Assembly (NCBI GenBank): GCA_013373625.1
Contig: JABXHM010000018.1
Coordinates: 62,001 to 126,000, forward strand
From: Alteromonadaceae bacterium
GTDB lineage: Bacteria; Pseudomonadota; Gammaproteobacteria; Enterobacterales; Alteromonadaceae
Direction of reading: 5' to 3'
DNA: 64,000 nt
The translations under genes and the position numbers were made by a program. The notes beneath the pieces were generated by a model. The model did no database searches. It was not told the origin of the DNA and saw nothing but the letters and a program-made list of their open reading frames with translations. This document shows, piece by piece, positions 9,902-19,857 of the stretch. Numbering within the stretch: the stretch's first letter is position 1; each line of letters starts with the position of its first letter.

Positions 9902-10957
9902 ATGTCTGTGCAACGTGAATTTATCGGGATGGTGAATAAAGCAAGGCTGATAACATGTTTGTGTCTTGGTGGATTGGGGCTACCTGTTATGGCTGGCGAT
10001 GTGGCCATTGTTATCCATGGCGGCGCCGGCACAATCCTGAAGAAAAATATGACGCCTGAGCGAGAACAAGCGTATCTTGCGAAATTAACCGAGGCAGTAA
10101 AGAAAGGCTACGGATTGTTGCAAAGCGGCGTCAAGGGCGAAGTGGCTGTGGTTGAAACCATTAAGGTACTGGAACAATCGCCGTTATTTAATGCTGGTGT
10201 TGGTGCAGTTTATACCTTTGATGGTGAACATGAACTCGATGCGTCGATTATGCATGGTGGAACGCTCAACGCCGGTGCGGTTGCGGGTGTAAAAACAATT
10301 GAAAGCCCTATTGCGGCAGCGCTCGCGGTCATGGAGCACTCGCCGCACGTAATGTTAAGTGGCAAAGGTGCCGAAGCCTTTGCAGAATCCCAGGGTATGA
10401 AGCCCGTCGATAATCATATGTTCAACACTGAACGGCGTTACAAGTCTTTGCTTAAAGCAAAAGAGCGGATCCTGAACGCAGGCATCACCCATGGTGGTCA
10501 GCAGGGAAATGAGCGCTTTGGTACTGTCGGCACGGTGGTGCTTGATAAAGATGGTAACCTGGTGGCGGGTACATCGACCGGGGGCATGACGGCGAAGCGT
10601 TTTGGTCGCATTGGCGATGCACCGGTGATTGGTGCCGGTACCTGGGCTGATAATGACAGTTGCGCGGTATCCGCTACGGGCCATGGCGAGTATTTTATTC
10701 GTTATCATGTGGCTGCCGATATATGTTCCCGTATGAAGTATCAGAATGTCAGCCTTGAGGCGGCTGCGAATACCGTTATTAATGAAGTGTTAGTGAACGC
10801 CGGCGGTGATGGTGGCATCATTGCGCTGGATCAGGATGGCAATATCGCTGCGGTATTTAACTCAGCCGGCATGTACCGCGCACAAATTGATACCGCGGGT
10901 AACGTCAAAGTGGGTATCTATAAAGCCTGGAGTGACAACATCGATAGTGAAAAATAA
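9902..10957 (+). CDS. Exported isoaspartyl peptidase / L-asparaginase (Ntn hydrolase)
   Basis: 351 residues from the ATG at 9902, chosen because AGAGGAA lies 6 nt before it; the open frame extends 39 codons further upstream without a ribosome site. Residues about 10-25 (MVNKARLITCLCLGGLGLPV, then MAG) look like a signal peptide. The plant-type asparaginase fold follows: IHGGAGTI at the mature N-terminus, and the autocleavage site FGTVGTVVLD with Thr208 as the expected new N-terminal nucleophile, then GTSTGGM. It would cleave isoaspartyl dipeptides or asparagine. E. coli IaaA has no such leader, so a periplasmic location is inferred here. It is a single-gene unit. Confidence 0.88.
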   Translation: MSVQREFIGMVNKARLITCLCLGGLGLPVMAGDVAIVIHGGAGTILKKNMTPEREQAYLAKLTEAVKKGYGLLQSGVKGEVAVVETIKVLEQSPLFNAGVGAVYTFDGEHELDASIMHGGTLNAGAVAGVKTIESPIAAALAVMEHSPHVMLSGKGAEAFAESQGMKPVDNHMFNTERRYKSLLKAKERILNAGITHGGQQGNERFGTVGTVVLDKDGNLVAGTSTGGMTAKRFGRIGDAPVIGAGTWADNDSCAVSATGHGEYFIRYHVAADICSRMKYQNVSLEAAANTVINEVLVNAGGDGGIIALDQDGNIAAVFNSAGMYRAQIDTAGNVKVGIYKAWSDNIDSEK

Positions 10958-11125
10958 CTCTCGCCAGGCGGCCATAATTCTGTAAATAAAAAGTTAATGT
11001 TATGCAGATTCTGAACTAGTCTTACTGTAGAGGCCTAATCAAGTATGTTGTGCGCTGCGGCCTCTGAATAATAACAATCATATGGCATCACGCTCAATGA
11101 GCTGAGCGCTGTAGAAGGAGGAGTT

Positions 11126-11545
11126 ATGGAGTCGTTGCTGGTAAGCAAATATATGAGCCTGCATCCGGTCAGGTTAACTGAGAAAATGTCGGTCGCCGAG
11201 GCAGTAGAAATGTTGTTACAGCACAATCAGTCGGGAGGCCCGGTATTGGATAGTAATGGCGTGCTGTGTGGTTTTCTGTCGGAGCAGGACTGTATTAAAG
11301 CGATGGTAGAGTCAACCTATTACAGGGAGCAGGTATGCCGGGTAGGCGAGATCATGCAGTCGCCGGTTTTAACCGTTACGCCCGGAATGTCGATACTTGA
11401 GGTAGCCGAAAAACTATTAAAGGAAAAACCCAAGGTTTACCCTGTGGTTAACAGCGATAATAAGCTGGTGGGGTGCATCACGCGTACTCAGATCCTTGAC
11501 GCCATCGACAAACATCTGCGGGCTGAGTATCCGAAATCGGCTTAA
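11126..11545 (+). CDS. CBS-domain pair protein
   Basis: 139 residues made of two CBS motifs: CBS1 about 6-60 (SKYMSLHPVRLTEKMSVAEA) and CBS2 about 75-130 (VGEIMQSPVLTVTPGMSILE). Each ends in the usual G-x-(I/L)-(S/T) strand (GFLSEQD, GCITRTQ). CBS pairs bind adenine nucleotides and control partner proteins. No enzymatic domain is attached and no partner is evident: its neighbours are the exported asparaginase and hrpA. AAGGAGGAG precedes the ATG closely, so translation should be strong. Confidence 0.88.
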   Translation: MESLLVSKYMSLHPVRLTEKMSVAEAVEMLLQHNQSGGPVLDSNGVLCGFLSEQDCIKAMVESTYYREQVCRVGEIMQSPVLTVTPGMSILEVAEKLLKEKPKVYPVVNSDNKLVGCITRTQILDAIDKHLRAEYPKSA

Positions 11546-11745
11546 CCTTGAATGATACACTGCTGCATATGACGCCAATCTCCCGGAAACAGGCACGACT
11601 TATTCGGGGGAGAAGCAGCGAAATATTATTTGCTGGCGTTATATTTATGCAAAGTAACGTTAAAACACGGTAATGTGACTGGAAATCTGTTGGCGGTTCT
11701 TCTAGGATCGCAGCTTTGCTTTAACCGGATGTCAATTACCCCATT

Positions 11746-14700
11746 ATGCCCAAATCTTCGCCGCTCAGTGCACTGCTCAGTCAATTATCACAATGCCTGA
11801 TAAAAGATCGCTTCCCTCTGCGTCGCCAACTACAACGTCTCAAGAATGTTGATCTTGAGGATGCGCAGAATCAGCAGCAACTGGCCCGAATTGTCGAGCG
11901 CATTAATACGTCTATTCAGCGTTGTGAAGCGCGCACGGCATCGGTGCCTGAAATTGACTATCCACCGCTACCGGTTAGCGAGCGCAAGGACGATATTAAG
12001 CAGGCCATTGCCGACAACCAGGTCGTGATCATAGCCGGTGAGACGGGCTCTGGTAAAACAACTCAAATCCCTAAAATTTGTCTTGAGCTTGGCCGCGGAC
12101 AGGCTGGCACCATCGCACATACTCAACCGCGGCGACTTGCGGCGCGTAGTGTGGCTAATCGCATCGCCGAAGAGCTTAATACCACTATTGGTGATTTGGT
12201 CGGCTTTAAAATTCGTTTTTCCGATCAGGTGAGCGATAACAGTCTGGTTAAGCTGATGACCGACGGTATGCTGTTGGCCGAAATGCAGCAGGATCGGTTT
12301 TTAAATGAATACGATACCATAATCATCGATGAGGCCCACGAGCGCAGCCTTAATATTGACTTCCTCATTGGTTACTTAAAACAGCTGCTGGTAAAACGCC
12401 CTGAACTTAAAGTCATTATTACCTCAGCGACCATCGATCCTGAACGTTTTTCGCGTTATTTTAACGATGCGCCAATCATTGAAGTCAGCGGCAGAACGTT
12501 TCCGGTCGAAGTGCGTTATCACGATCCGGAAGATCGTGACGATGACGCCGATCAAGTGGAGCGTATTATTCACGCAGTCGATGAGCTTATGCGTGAACCA
12601 CCCGGTGATATTCTGGTGTTTTTAAGCGGCGAGCGTGAAATCCGTGATACCCAGGACGCGCTGAGTCGCCAGCAATACCGACACACCGAGATTATTCCGC
12701 TTTATGCGCGGTTGTCAGCGTCTGAACAGCAACGCATTTTTCAGTCGCACAGTGGCAGGCGGATTGTGTTGTCGACCAATGTGGCTGAAACGTCACTCAC
12801 CGTTCCCGGCATTAAATATGTCATAGACCCGGGTACTGCGCGAATATCTCGCTACAGTGCACGCAGTAAAGTTCAGCGTTTACCCATTGAACCGATTTCT
12901 CAGGCGTCAGCAAATCAGCGGGCAGGACGTTGCGGGCGGGTGTCCGAAGGGATTTGTATCCGGTTATATGCCGAAGCTGATTACGAGTCACGCCCGGCGT
13001 TTACCGATCCGGAAATACTGCGGACTAATTTGGCGTCGGTTATTTTGCAAATGGCCAGCCTTGGTCTGGGTGACATTAATCAGTTTGATTTTGTTCAGCC
13101 ACCAGACCGCCGTCAAATTAATGATGGATTCCGCCTGCTGGAAGAAATACAAGCAATATCACGTCACAAAGGACGGGTCTCGTTAACTAAAACAGGCCGT
13201 ATGATATCGCGATTGCCTGTGGACCCTCGGTATGCGCGAATGGTGGTGGCAGCCGGTGAATTTAATGCACTGATGGAAGTCATGGTCATTGCTGCCGGGC
13301 TATCAATTCAGGACCCGCGAGAGCGACCGCAGGATAAACGCAGCCAGGCGGATGAAAAGCACAGTGAATTTGCCGATAAAGCGTCTGACTTTATAGCCTT
13401 GTGGAATGTGTGGCAGGCGTTTAAAGCGCAGCAAAAAATACTCTCCAACAGTCAGTTGCGTAAATGGTGCCGAAGTTACTTTATTAATTATCTGCGGATG
13501 CGCGAATGGCAGGATATTGTTAGTCAGCTGCGTAAATCAGTGGCCGAGATCGACTTGCGCATTACCAGTCAGCCTGCTGATTATCAGGCCATCCATCAGG
13601 CAATGTGTACGGGTTTATTGTCACATGTTGGTATGAAAGACAAAGATCGTGAATACCTTGGTGCGCGCAATACTAAGTTTATGATATTCCCGGGCTCTGG
13701 CCTGGCCAGGGCGAATCCCAAATGGGTCATTGCGGCAGAGCTGGTTGAAACCTCAAAGCTGTTTGGGCGTATGGTGGCTAAAATAGAGCCGCAGTGGCTG
13801 GAGCCTTTGGCCGGGCACTTAGTGAAACGTAGTTATGCTGAACCCCACTGGTCGAAAAAGCGTGGCGCGGTCACGGCCAGTGAGAGTGTCACGCTGTTTG
13901 GCTTGCCGATTGTTTCCCAGCGCCATATCACCTACAGCCAGATCGATCCGGCTACCTGCCATCAGTTGTTCATTCGTGAAGCACTGGTAAACGGTGAAAC
14001 CAAATTACGCTATGACTTTTTAGAAGATAATCAGGCCTTGCTGGAACTTGCCGATGACTGGGAGCAGAAAACCCGTCGCCGTGATTTAATGGTCGACGAG
14101 CAGGTCTTAGTGGACTTTTACGCGCAAAAATTACCGCAGGAAGTGAACAATGAGGCCGCATTTAAAAAATGGTTGAAACGGCAGGAAAATACCGGCTTTT
14201 TGCGCTTAACCGAAGCGGATGTGTTCAAAGAGCAGCCGGGGACATCGGCAGCGAATGCATTTCCTGACGTCTGGCAACAAGGCAATATCAAACTCCCATT
14301 GACGTACCACTTTGAACCTAACGCTGAGGATGACGGGGTTACTGTGAATATCCCTCTGCCTTTGCTGAATCAGGTAGTACAGGATGGTTTTGACTGGCAG
14401 GTGCCGGGCCTGCGCGAAGAGCTGGTGGTACAACTGATTAAAAGTTTACCCAAACGTTTACGACGCAATTTCGTGCCGGCGCCTAACTATGCACAGGCCA
14501 GCCTGGCGGATATGCGCAATACCGAAGAGAAATCGGGCAAACCGGTTAAATTACTTGATGCACTGGCGACAAAACTATTGCGTATGACGGGAGTAAAAGT
14601 TGAACCGGAAGACTGGCAGTTAAACCAAATAGAACGCCATTTAATTATGCATTTTGCGGTTGTCGATGCTCAGAACAACGTTCTTGGGCGAGGCGACGAT

Positions 14701-15642
14701 CTGGAACTGCTCAAACAGCAGTTACAGGGGCGCGTGAAAGAAACCTTTGAACAGGCCGCAACACCAGAACTCGAACGCAAAAATATTACTGAATGGGACT
14801 TTGACGCATTGCCCGCTCACTTTACCCAAAAACACGGTGGCTTTGAAGTACAGGCGTATCCGGCTTTGGTTAATCATAATGGCCGGATCGATATTGAACT
14901 GGTGTCAGAGCAACATAAGGCGGAGCAACTTCATCAGCAGGGGCTTAACCGCTTGTTAATGCTGAGCATGCCGTCGCCGGTAAACTACCTTGAAAAAAAG
15001 CTCCCCAACAAGGCCAAGCTGGGGTTGTATTTTAATCCCTTTGGCCAGATTAAAGCGCTTATAGACGATTGCATTCTGGCCGGTATTGACGCTCTGAGTC
15101 GTGAGTACCAGGATAAACAAGGCCATCTGGTAAGGGACAAAGCCAGTTTTGACGACTGTTTGGATCACGTAAGAGCCAATATTAATGATGCGGTGCTGGC
15201 GATAGCACAGCAGGTAGAAACTGGCCTGACGCTGGCGCATCAGTGCCAGAAAAAAATGAAAGGTGCGGTGTCACTGGATATGGTGGCAGGGCTAAATCAT
15301 ATCAAGCAACATCTGGCGTCACTGGTTTATCCTGGTTTTGTTGCAGATATTGGCTACAGCAGACTGACCGATTGGAATCGTTACTTAAAAGGACTGGCGC
15401 GGCGCCTGGAAAAGCTCCCGGTAGATGCACATCGCGACCGCTTGCAGCAAATTACCATCGACAAGGCCGAACAGGCACTGGCGGCGACTAAAAACAAGTA
15501 CACCGCAGATAAAATACCCAGTGAGCTGAACGACGTGCGCTGGATGATTGAGGAGCTTCGCGTATCCTTGTTTGCCCAACAACTGGGTACTGCTTATCCC
15601 ATATCAGCTAAACGGATCATGAATGCGTTAGAGTCGTTTTAA
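11746..15642 (+). CDS. hrpA: ATP-dependent RNA helicase HrpA
   Basis: A 1298-residue DEAH-box helicase, the full size of E. coli HrpA. Walker A GETGSGKTTQ lies at about 97-106, the DEAH box in IIIDEAHERS at about 193-202, and motif III SAT at about 227. Motif VI QRAGRCGRV comes at about 390, followed by the helicase-associated and OB-fold domains and the long HrpA-specific C-terminal region (DUF3418). HrpA works in mRNA processing and has been linked to rescue of stalled or collided ribosomes. It is monocistronic, preceded by about 200 bp without a gene. Confidence 0.96.
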   Translation: MPKSSPLSALLSQLSQCLIKDRFPLRRQLQRLKNVDLEDAQNQQQLARIVERINTSIQRCEARTASVPEIDYPPLPVSERKDDIKQAIADNQVVIIAGETGSGKTTQIPKICLELGRGQAGTIAHTQPRRLAARSVANRIAEELNTTIGDLVGFKIRFSDQVSDNSLVKLMTDGMLLAEMQQDRFLNEYDTIIIDEAHERSLNIDFLIGYLKQLLVKRPELKVIITSATIDPERFSRYFNDAPIIEVSGRTFPVEVRYHDPEDRDDDADQVERIIHAVDELMREPPGDILVFLSGEREIRDTQDALSRQQYRHTEIIPLYARLSASEQQRIFQSHSGRRIVLSTNVAETSLTVPGIKYVIDPGTARISRYSARSKVQRLPIEPISQASANQRAGRCGRVSEGICIRLYAEADYESRPAFTDPEILRTNLASVILQMASLGLGDINQFDFVQPPDRRQINDGFRLLEEIQAISRHKGRVSLTKTGRMISRLPVDPRYARMVVAAGEFNALMEVMVIAAGLSIQDPRERPQDKRSQADEKHSEFADKASDFIALWNVWQAFKAQQKILSNSQLRKWCRSYFINYLRMREWQDIVSQLRKSVAEIDLRITSQPADYQAIHQAMCTGLLSHVGMKDKDREYLGARNTKFMIFPGSGLARANPKWVIAAELVETSKLFGRMVAKIEPQWLEPLAGHLVKRSYAEPHWSKKRGAVTASESVTLFGLPIVSQRHITYSQIDPATCHQLFIREALVNGETKLRYDFLEDNQALLELADDWEQKTRRRDLMVDEQVLVDFYAQKLPQEVNNEAAFKKWLKRQENTGFLRLTEADVFKEQPGTSAANAFPDVWQQGNIKLPLTYHFEPNAEDDGVTVNIPLPLLNQVVQDGFDWQVPGLREELVVQLIKSLPKRLRRNFVPAPNYAQASLADMRNTEEKSGKPVKLLDALATKLLRMTGVKVEPEDWQLNQIERHLIMHFAVVDAQNNVLGRGDDLELLKQQLQGRVKETFEQAATPELERKNITEWDFDALPAHFTQKHGGFEVQAYPALVNHNGRIDIELVSEQHKAEQLHQQGLNRLLMLSMPSPVNYLEKKLPNKAKLGLYFNPFGQIKALIDDCILAGIDALSREYQDKQGHLVRDKASFDDCLDHVRANINDAVLAIAQQVETGLTLAHQCQKKMKGAVSLDMVAGLNHIKQHLASLVYPGFVADIGYSRLTDWNRYLKGLARRLEKLPVDAHRDRLQQITIDKAEQALAATKNKYTADKIPSELNDVRWMIEELRVSLFAQQLGTAYPISAKRIMNALESF

Positions 15643-15843
15643 CGTCAGCAAGAACATTAAAAGATGGAATTAATTTTTCGTGTAACAATTTAAAAATTAA
15701 TAGTTTTTTACTAAATTTTAACGTTTAGCTTCGAACTCACCGCAAATAACATTGACAACAGGGGGATGTCACCCTATAACCTGTTAAGTAGTAGGGCGGT
15801 CACTGCCCGTAAAATGGTAGTTGAGGTGAGAGGAGAAGTGTGA

Positions 15844-16146
15844 ATGTTAGGATACGATGACAAGCGTAATTTTTTCAGGATGATGGTGAATTCTCCCTGT
15901 CAGTTGCAGATCATTGATGACGAGTCGAGCCGGACATTACAGGCTGTCTGTAAGGATATCAGTGCCACTGGAATGTCCTTAGAAGTTGATGAACCTTCTA
16001 TTGAAATTGGCACCGAAGTGAGTGTGAGTATTGATTCTACAAGCTCACAAATTCCTTCACTCTCAGCGGTGGCAAAAGTGGTTCGTTGTGAACCAGAGTC
16101 GGACAGCAGCTGTGTTGTCGGGGTAGAAATTTCCGAAATGAAATAG
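15844..16146 (+). CDS. PilZ-domain protein (c-di-GMP receptor)
   Basis: A 100-residue stand-alone PilZ domain. Both c-di-GMP-binding motifs are intact: RxxxR as RNFFR (residues 8-12) and DxSxxG as DISATG (about 39-44). AGGAGA lies 7 nt before the ATG. Such small proteins relay second-messenger levels to motility, polysaccharide or secretion targets. No partner gene is adjacent, since hrpA is upstream and rlmI is convergent, so its target is unknown. Confidence 0.9.
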   Translation: MLGYDDKRNFFRMMVNSPCQLQIIDDESSRTLQAVCKDISATGMSLEVDEPSIEIGTEVSVSIDSTSSQIPSLSAVAKVVRCEPESDSSCVVGVEISEMK

Positions 16147-16160
16147 GTCAGTATTGATTA

Positions 16161-16189
16161 CCCGCTGCCCAAGTCGGCGGCGGGCTTTT
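16161..16189 (+). terminator. Rho-independent terminator after the PilZ gene
   Basis: CCCGCTGCC (16161-16169) pairs with GGCGGCGGG (16176-16184), with one T-G wobble, around a 6-nt loop and is followed by CTTTTG. It starts 14 nt past the stop codon. The T tract is short, but the stem is strong. Confidence 0.65.
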
Positions 16190-16242
16190 GAGTGTCTTAG
16201 GCAAACCTTCGTGTACCCGCCACATTCACTTTTACAGCGCAC

Positions 16243-17430
16243 TTAAAACACCTGACACACCATACCTTTCAAATAATACCCCTCGGGATAATTAAGCCCA
16301 ACCGGATGATCCGGTGCCTGTGATAAATGTTCCAGTAATTGCACCCGCCGTCCGGCATCCAGAGCCGCGTCGGCAACAATCTTTTGAAACAATGATTGCG
16401 CCATCAGGCCAGAGCAACTGAATGTGAGTAAAATACCACCGGGTTTTACGGCGTGAATACCGTACATATTAATATCTTTGTAACCGCGACTTGCGCGCTT
16501 TAACGACGCTTTACTGTCGACAAACTTAGGCGGGTCGAGGATCACCATATCAAACTGTTGTTGGCGGGAATGGTAGTCACGCAGTACTTCAAACACGTCG
16601 CCTTTTACGTTGCTGCACTGGTCAGGTGTAAAACCGTTCAGGGCGATATGACGTTCAGCCATATCCAATGCCGGTTGCGATACGTCTACATTGGTCACAT
16701 GTTGGGCGCCACCATTCAGGGCGTAACAGGCAAATGTGCCGGTATAGCTAAAACAGTTTAATACGTTAGCATTCTTAGCGTAGCGGGCGGCTGCTAAACG
16801 GTTTTCGCGCTGATCAAGGTAAAAACCAGTCTTATGACCGGTATGCGGATTGACCATTATCTTCACGCCATGTTCAGTAATTTCCACTTCGTCGGGCACG
16901 TCGCCATGCAGTGTTTGAATCAGTGGCTCTAACCCTTCTTTGGCGCGAACATCTACGTCACTGCGTTCGAAAATCGCTGTATCCGGTAACAGTCGTTTCA
17001 GGGCCCACACGATTTTTCCGCGATGCTTGTCAGCACCAGCACTCAGCAGTTGCAACACGGCCAACTTACCGTATAAATCAATCGTGACGCCAGGCAAGCC
17101 ATCTGATTCGGCCGCTATTAACCGGCAGGCATTCGTGTTGGCCTGCTGCATAACACGTTGGCGTAATTGCAATGCTTGTTCAATTCGTCGGCAAAAGAAA
17201 GCATTATCGATACTTTCTTGCTGATCAAAGGTCCAGATACGGACCCGAATCTGTGACTCAGGTGAATAGGCTCCACGGCCTAACCATTGACCATCACTGC
17301 TTAGCACATCAACAGTATCACCACTGCGACAGCGACCCTGAACGCTGGCAATCGCACCATCGAACACCCAGGGGTGATGGCGTTTGAGTGACTTTTCCCG
17401 GTCTTCTTGTAATATTACCGTGGCAGACAT
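16243..17430 (-). CDS. rlmI: 23S rRNA m5C1962 methyltransferase
   Basis: 395 residues: an N-terminal PUA domain (about 1-75) and a class I SAM-dependent methyltransferase domain (about 190-395). Motifs include VLNCFSYTGTFACYAL (SAM-binding motif I), FDMVILDPPKF (motif IV, DPP) and the Cys in TFSCSG. The organisation and length match RlmI, which methylates C1962 of 23S rRNA. It is divergent from the GNAT gene and convergent with the PilZ gene. Confidence 0.92.
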   Translation of the reverse strand: MSATVILQEDREKSLKRHHPWVFDGAIASVQGRCRSGDTVDVLSSDGQWLGRGAYSPESQIRVRIWTFDQQESIDNAFFCRRIEQALQLRQRVMQQANTNACRLIAAESDGLPGVTIDLYGKLAVLQLLSAGADKHRGKIVWALKRLLPDTAIFERSDVDVRAKEGLEPLIQTLHGDVPDEVEITEHGVKIMVNPHTGHKTGFYLDQRENRLAAARYAKNANVLNCFSYTGTFACYALNGGAQHVTNVDVSQPALDMAERHIALNGFTPDQCSNVKGDVFEVLRDYHSRQQQFDMVILDPPKFVDSKASLKRASRGYKDINMYGIHAVKPGGILLTFSCSGLMAQSLFQKIVADAALDAGRRVQLLEHLSQAPDHPVGLNYPEGYYLKGMVCQVF

Positions 17431-17504
17431 ATTCTTGACTTTTACTGGATTTATCAGGCGCGCAGTATACTGATTTTTAGGAATGCGTGCACGGAGGAAA
17501 TAAC

Positions 17505-17966
17505 GTGAGTGTTGATAGGCGAACGGTATATCGTATTACCGAAAACCTGGCAGAGATGGATTTTGCTACGGTGTATACGTTTATCAGTGGCAGTTACTGG
17601 GCGCAAAACATGCCCGCTGACGTGTTGCGTAAAGCGCTGGCGCATTCATTGTGTTTCGCGGCGCTCACCGAGGCGAATGACACCATCGGATTTGCCAGAG
17701 TTATTACCGACCGGGCGACCTTTGGCTATTTGGCCGACGTATTTGTTTTGCCCGCACACCAGGGCCAGGGGGTTAGCCGTCTTATTCTCGATTCAGTGGT
17801 CGCACATCCTGATTTACAAGGGCTAAGACGGTTCATGCTGGCCACTAAAGATGCGCACGGATTGTATCGTAAATATGGCTTTGTGCCGCTGCAGGACAGT
17901 GCGCCGATAATGCAAATATGGCAACCGGATATTTATTTAAGGAACAAGAATCTTCATGAGCAATAA
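17505..17966 (+). CDS. GNAT-family N-acetyltransferase
   Basis: 153 residues starting at GTG 17505, chosen because GGAGGAA (17493-17499) sits 5 nt before it; the open frame itself begins at an earlier GTG (17487) that overlaps this ribosome site. The acetyl-CoA-binding motif A is clear: YLADVFVLPAHQGQGVSRLI (about 80-99). Its 3' end overlaps the quinone-oxidoreductase start by 11 nt, so the two are co-translated. The acceptor substrate cannot be told. Confidence 0.88.
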   Translation: MSVDRRTVYRITENLAEMDFATVYTFISGSYWAQNMPADVLRKALAHSLCFAALTEANDTIGFARVITDRATFGYLADVFVLPAHQGQGVSRLILDSVVAHPDLQGLRRFMLATKDAHGLYRKYGFVPLQDSAPIMQIWQPDIYLRNKNLHEQ

Positions 17967-18951
17967 CACCATGCAGTGTGTTCAGCATACAGAAGGCGAT
18001 ATGCAAGGCGGTCTGGCGTTGGTCAGTGGCAATGTACCGGCGTTTAGCGCCAGTCAGGTGCTGGTAAAAGTGGCGGCATTTGGTATTAACCGGGCCGATC
18101 TGCTGCAAAGAGCCGGACGTTATCCTGCACCAGAAGGGGAAAGCCCTGTATTAGGGTTGGAGGTAAGTGGTGTCATTGAAGCCATAGGTGACAGCGTTGA
18201 AGGTTGGCTGACCGGCCAGCGGGTTTGTGCCATTGTGGCGGGCGGCGGCTATGCTGAGTATGTGGCTATTGAAGCCAGTCATCTTATTGCCATCCCTGAT
18301 AACATGAGCGATACACAAGCGGCAGGGTTAAGCGAAGTATTTTTAACGGCCTATCAGGCGCTTAAGTGGGTAGGGGAAATTAACCCCGGTAACAAAGCGC
18401 TTATTCATGCCGGCGCTAGTGGGGTAGGATTAGCGGCATTGCAACTGTGTCGCCTGTGGGACGTGAGTACGGCTACCACAGCGTCGAGCACTAAGAAACT
18501 TAATGTGTGTAAGGACGCCGGTGCTAAATTACTGATCAATTACAAAGAACAGGATTTTGCCGCAGAAATAAAGTCCAAATGGCCAGACGGCGTTGATATG
18601 GTGCTCGATATGGTGGCCGGCGATTATCTTAACCGCAACCTTAAGATACTGGCCATGGACGGCAACGTGGTGTATCTGGCTATGTTGGCGGGTCGTTTTG
18701 CTGATAAGCTGGATATGGGGTTGCTATTGGGCAAGCGTGCCACTGTGCGAGGCACGACACTGCGAAATCGGGATAATCAGTACAAAGCCCGGCTGGTGAA
18801 AGACTTTTGCCGTGATTGTTTGCCTGCACTGACAAAAGGCAGCTTGACGGTGCCGGTTGATACCGTTTACGCCGTTGCTGACATTAACCAGGCACATCAA
18901 CAGGTACTGGCGAATGATACGTGTGGAAAAGTTATCGTATGTTGGTCATAA
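17956..18951 (+). CDS. NAD(P)H quinone oxidoreductase, zinc-independent MDR family
   Basis: 331 residues of the medium-chain dehydrogenase/reductase superfamily, PIG3/quinone-reductase branch. An N-terminal GroES-like domain (about 25-130) contains FGINRADLLQRAGRYPAPEG. The Rossmann domain has the NADP site ALIHAGASGVGLAALQLCRL (about 149-168). No catalytic zinc cysteine cluster is present. It is likely to reduce quinones or enones and protect against reactive carbonyls. It overlaps the GNAT gene and is followed after 21 nt by the DUF2834 gene, forming a three-gene operon. Confidence 0.88.
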   Translation: MSNNTMQCVQHTEGDMQGGLALVSGNVPAFSASQVLVKVAAFGINRADLLQRAGRYPAPEGESPVLGLEVSGVIEAIGDSVEGWLTGQRVCAIVAGGGYAEYVAIEASHLIAIPDNMSDTQAAGLSEVFLTAYQALKWVGEINPGNKALIHAGASGVGLAALQLCRLWDVSTATTASSTKKLNVCKDAGAKLLINYKEQDFAAEIKSKWPDGVDMVLDMVAGDYLNRNLKILAMDGNVVYLAMLAGRFADKLDMGLLLGKRATVRGTTLRNRDNQYKARLVKDFCRDCLPALTKGSLTVPVDTVYAVADINQAHQQVLANDTCGKVIVCWS

Positions 18952-18972
18952 GCGTAAAAAAGGAGATTTAAA

Positions 18973-19320
18973 GTGACGCTAGCATTGCAGGCACGTTATG
19001 CAAAGGTGTATTTGGCATTGGCGGTAGTGGGTTTTATAGTGCCGTTTATTCCTTTTGTTGAATGGCTGCTGATGTATGGTATTGCACCGCAGATATTCTG
19101 GACGCAGCTAACAGACAATCATATCAGCATGTTTGCCTGGCTGGACGTGGTGATTGCGGCGCTGGTGGTTTATTGCGTTACTTTTCAGTGGCGCCAACAG
19201 CTTAGTCACCGAGCGTTGCTCAGCGTCATACTGAGCACCAGTTTGATTGGCGTGTCCTGTGGATTGCCGTTATTGTTATATTTTATTTCAGCTAAGATAC
19301 CTAAGGCTCAGGGGTTATAA
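18973..19320 (+). CDS. DUF2834 integral membrane protein
   Basis: 115 residues starting at GTG with AGGAGA 6 nt upstream. Three hydrophobic segments (about 10-33, 51-70 and 82-107) predict a small inner-membrane protein. The pattern of a first helix, then a W-L..G segment and [17 protein letters not shown], fits the DUF2834 family. Function unknown. It is the last gene of the GNAT-oxidoreductase operon, and its last 13 bases overlap the end of convergent rnhA. Confidence 0.8.
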   Translation: MTLALQARYAKVYLALAVVGFIVPFIPFVEWLLMYGIAPQIFWTQLTDNHISMFAWLDVVIAALVVYCVTFQWRQQLSHRALLSVILSTSLIGVSCGLPLLLYFISAKIPKAQGL

Positions 19321-19772
19321 CCGGTATCTTCATGCCTTGGATTTTCTGCAGCCTCACGGGCCAGGTCATCACAGCGTTCGTTTTCGGGGTGGCCGCTGTG
19401 ACCTTTAACCCAATGCCAGTTTACCTCGTGGGGTTTTATGGCTTCATCGAGTGCTTGCCATAAATCGGCATTTTTAACGGGTTTTTTATCTTTGGTGCGC
19501 CAGCCATTGCGTCGCCAGTTGTGGATCCACTGGTTAATACCATTTTTAACATACTGGCTGTCGGTTGTGAGTTCGACCTGGCAAGGCTTAGTCAGTAAAT
19601 TAAGCGCTTCAATGGTGGCCAGTAACTCCATCCGGTTATTTGTCGTTAAGTTAAACCCGTCGCTAATTTCTTTGCGATGTTTACCGTAAATTAAGATTGC
19701 ACCATAACCACCCGGACCAGGGTTTCCCAAACATGAACCATCGGTAAAAATATGCACAGCTTGTTTTGCCAC
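19308..19772 (-). CDS. rnhA: Ribonuclease HI
   Basis: 154 residues from GTG 19772. This start is chosen over the longer ATG at 19805 because AAGGAG sits just before the GTG, and the resulting [20 protein letters not shown] aligns with the E. coli N-terminus (155 residues). Catalytic acids are present: the Asp of [11 protein letters not shown], the Glu of [10 protein letters not shown], the Asp of TTDSQYV and the Asp of RCDDLARE. It degrades RNA in RNA-DNA hybrids. It is divergent from dnaQ, as in E. coli, with a shared 85-bp promoter region. Confidence 0.95.
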   Translation of the reverse strand: MAKQAVHIFTDGSCLGNPGPGGYGAILIYGKHRKEISDGFNLTTNNRMELLATIEALNLLTKPCQVELTTDSQYVKNGINQWIHNWRRNGWRTKDKKPVKNADLWQALDEAIKPHEVNWHWVKGHSGHPENERCDDLAREAAENPRHEDTGYNP

Positions 19773-19857
19773 AGGTACTCCTTTTTTAGCTTTAGGCGTG
19801 GTCACTTTGCAGTGGCTTGGTATACTACCCCAAACAGCAATAAGTTAAGAGTGGTTT

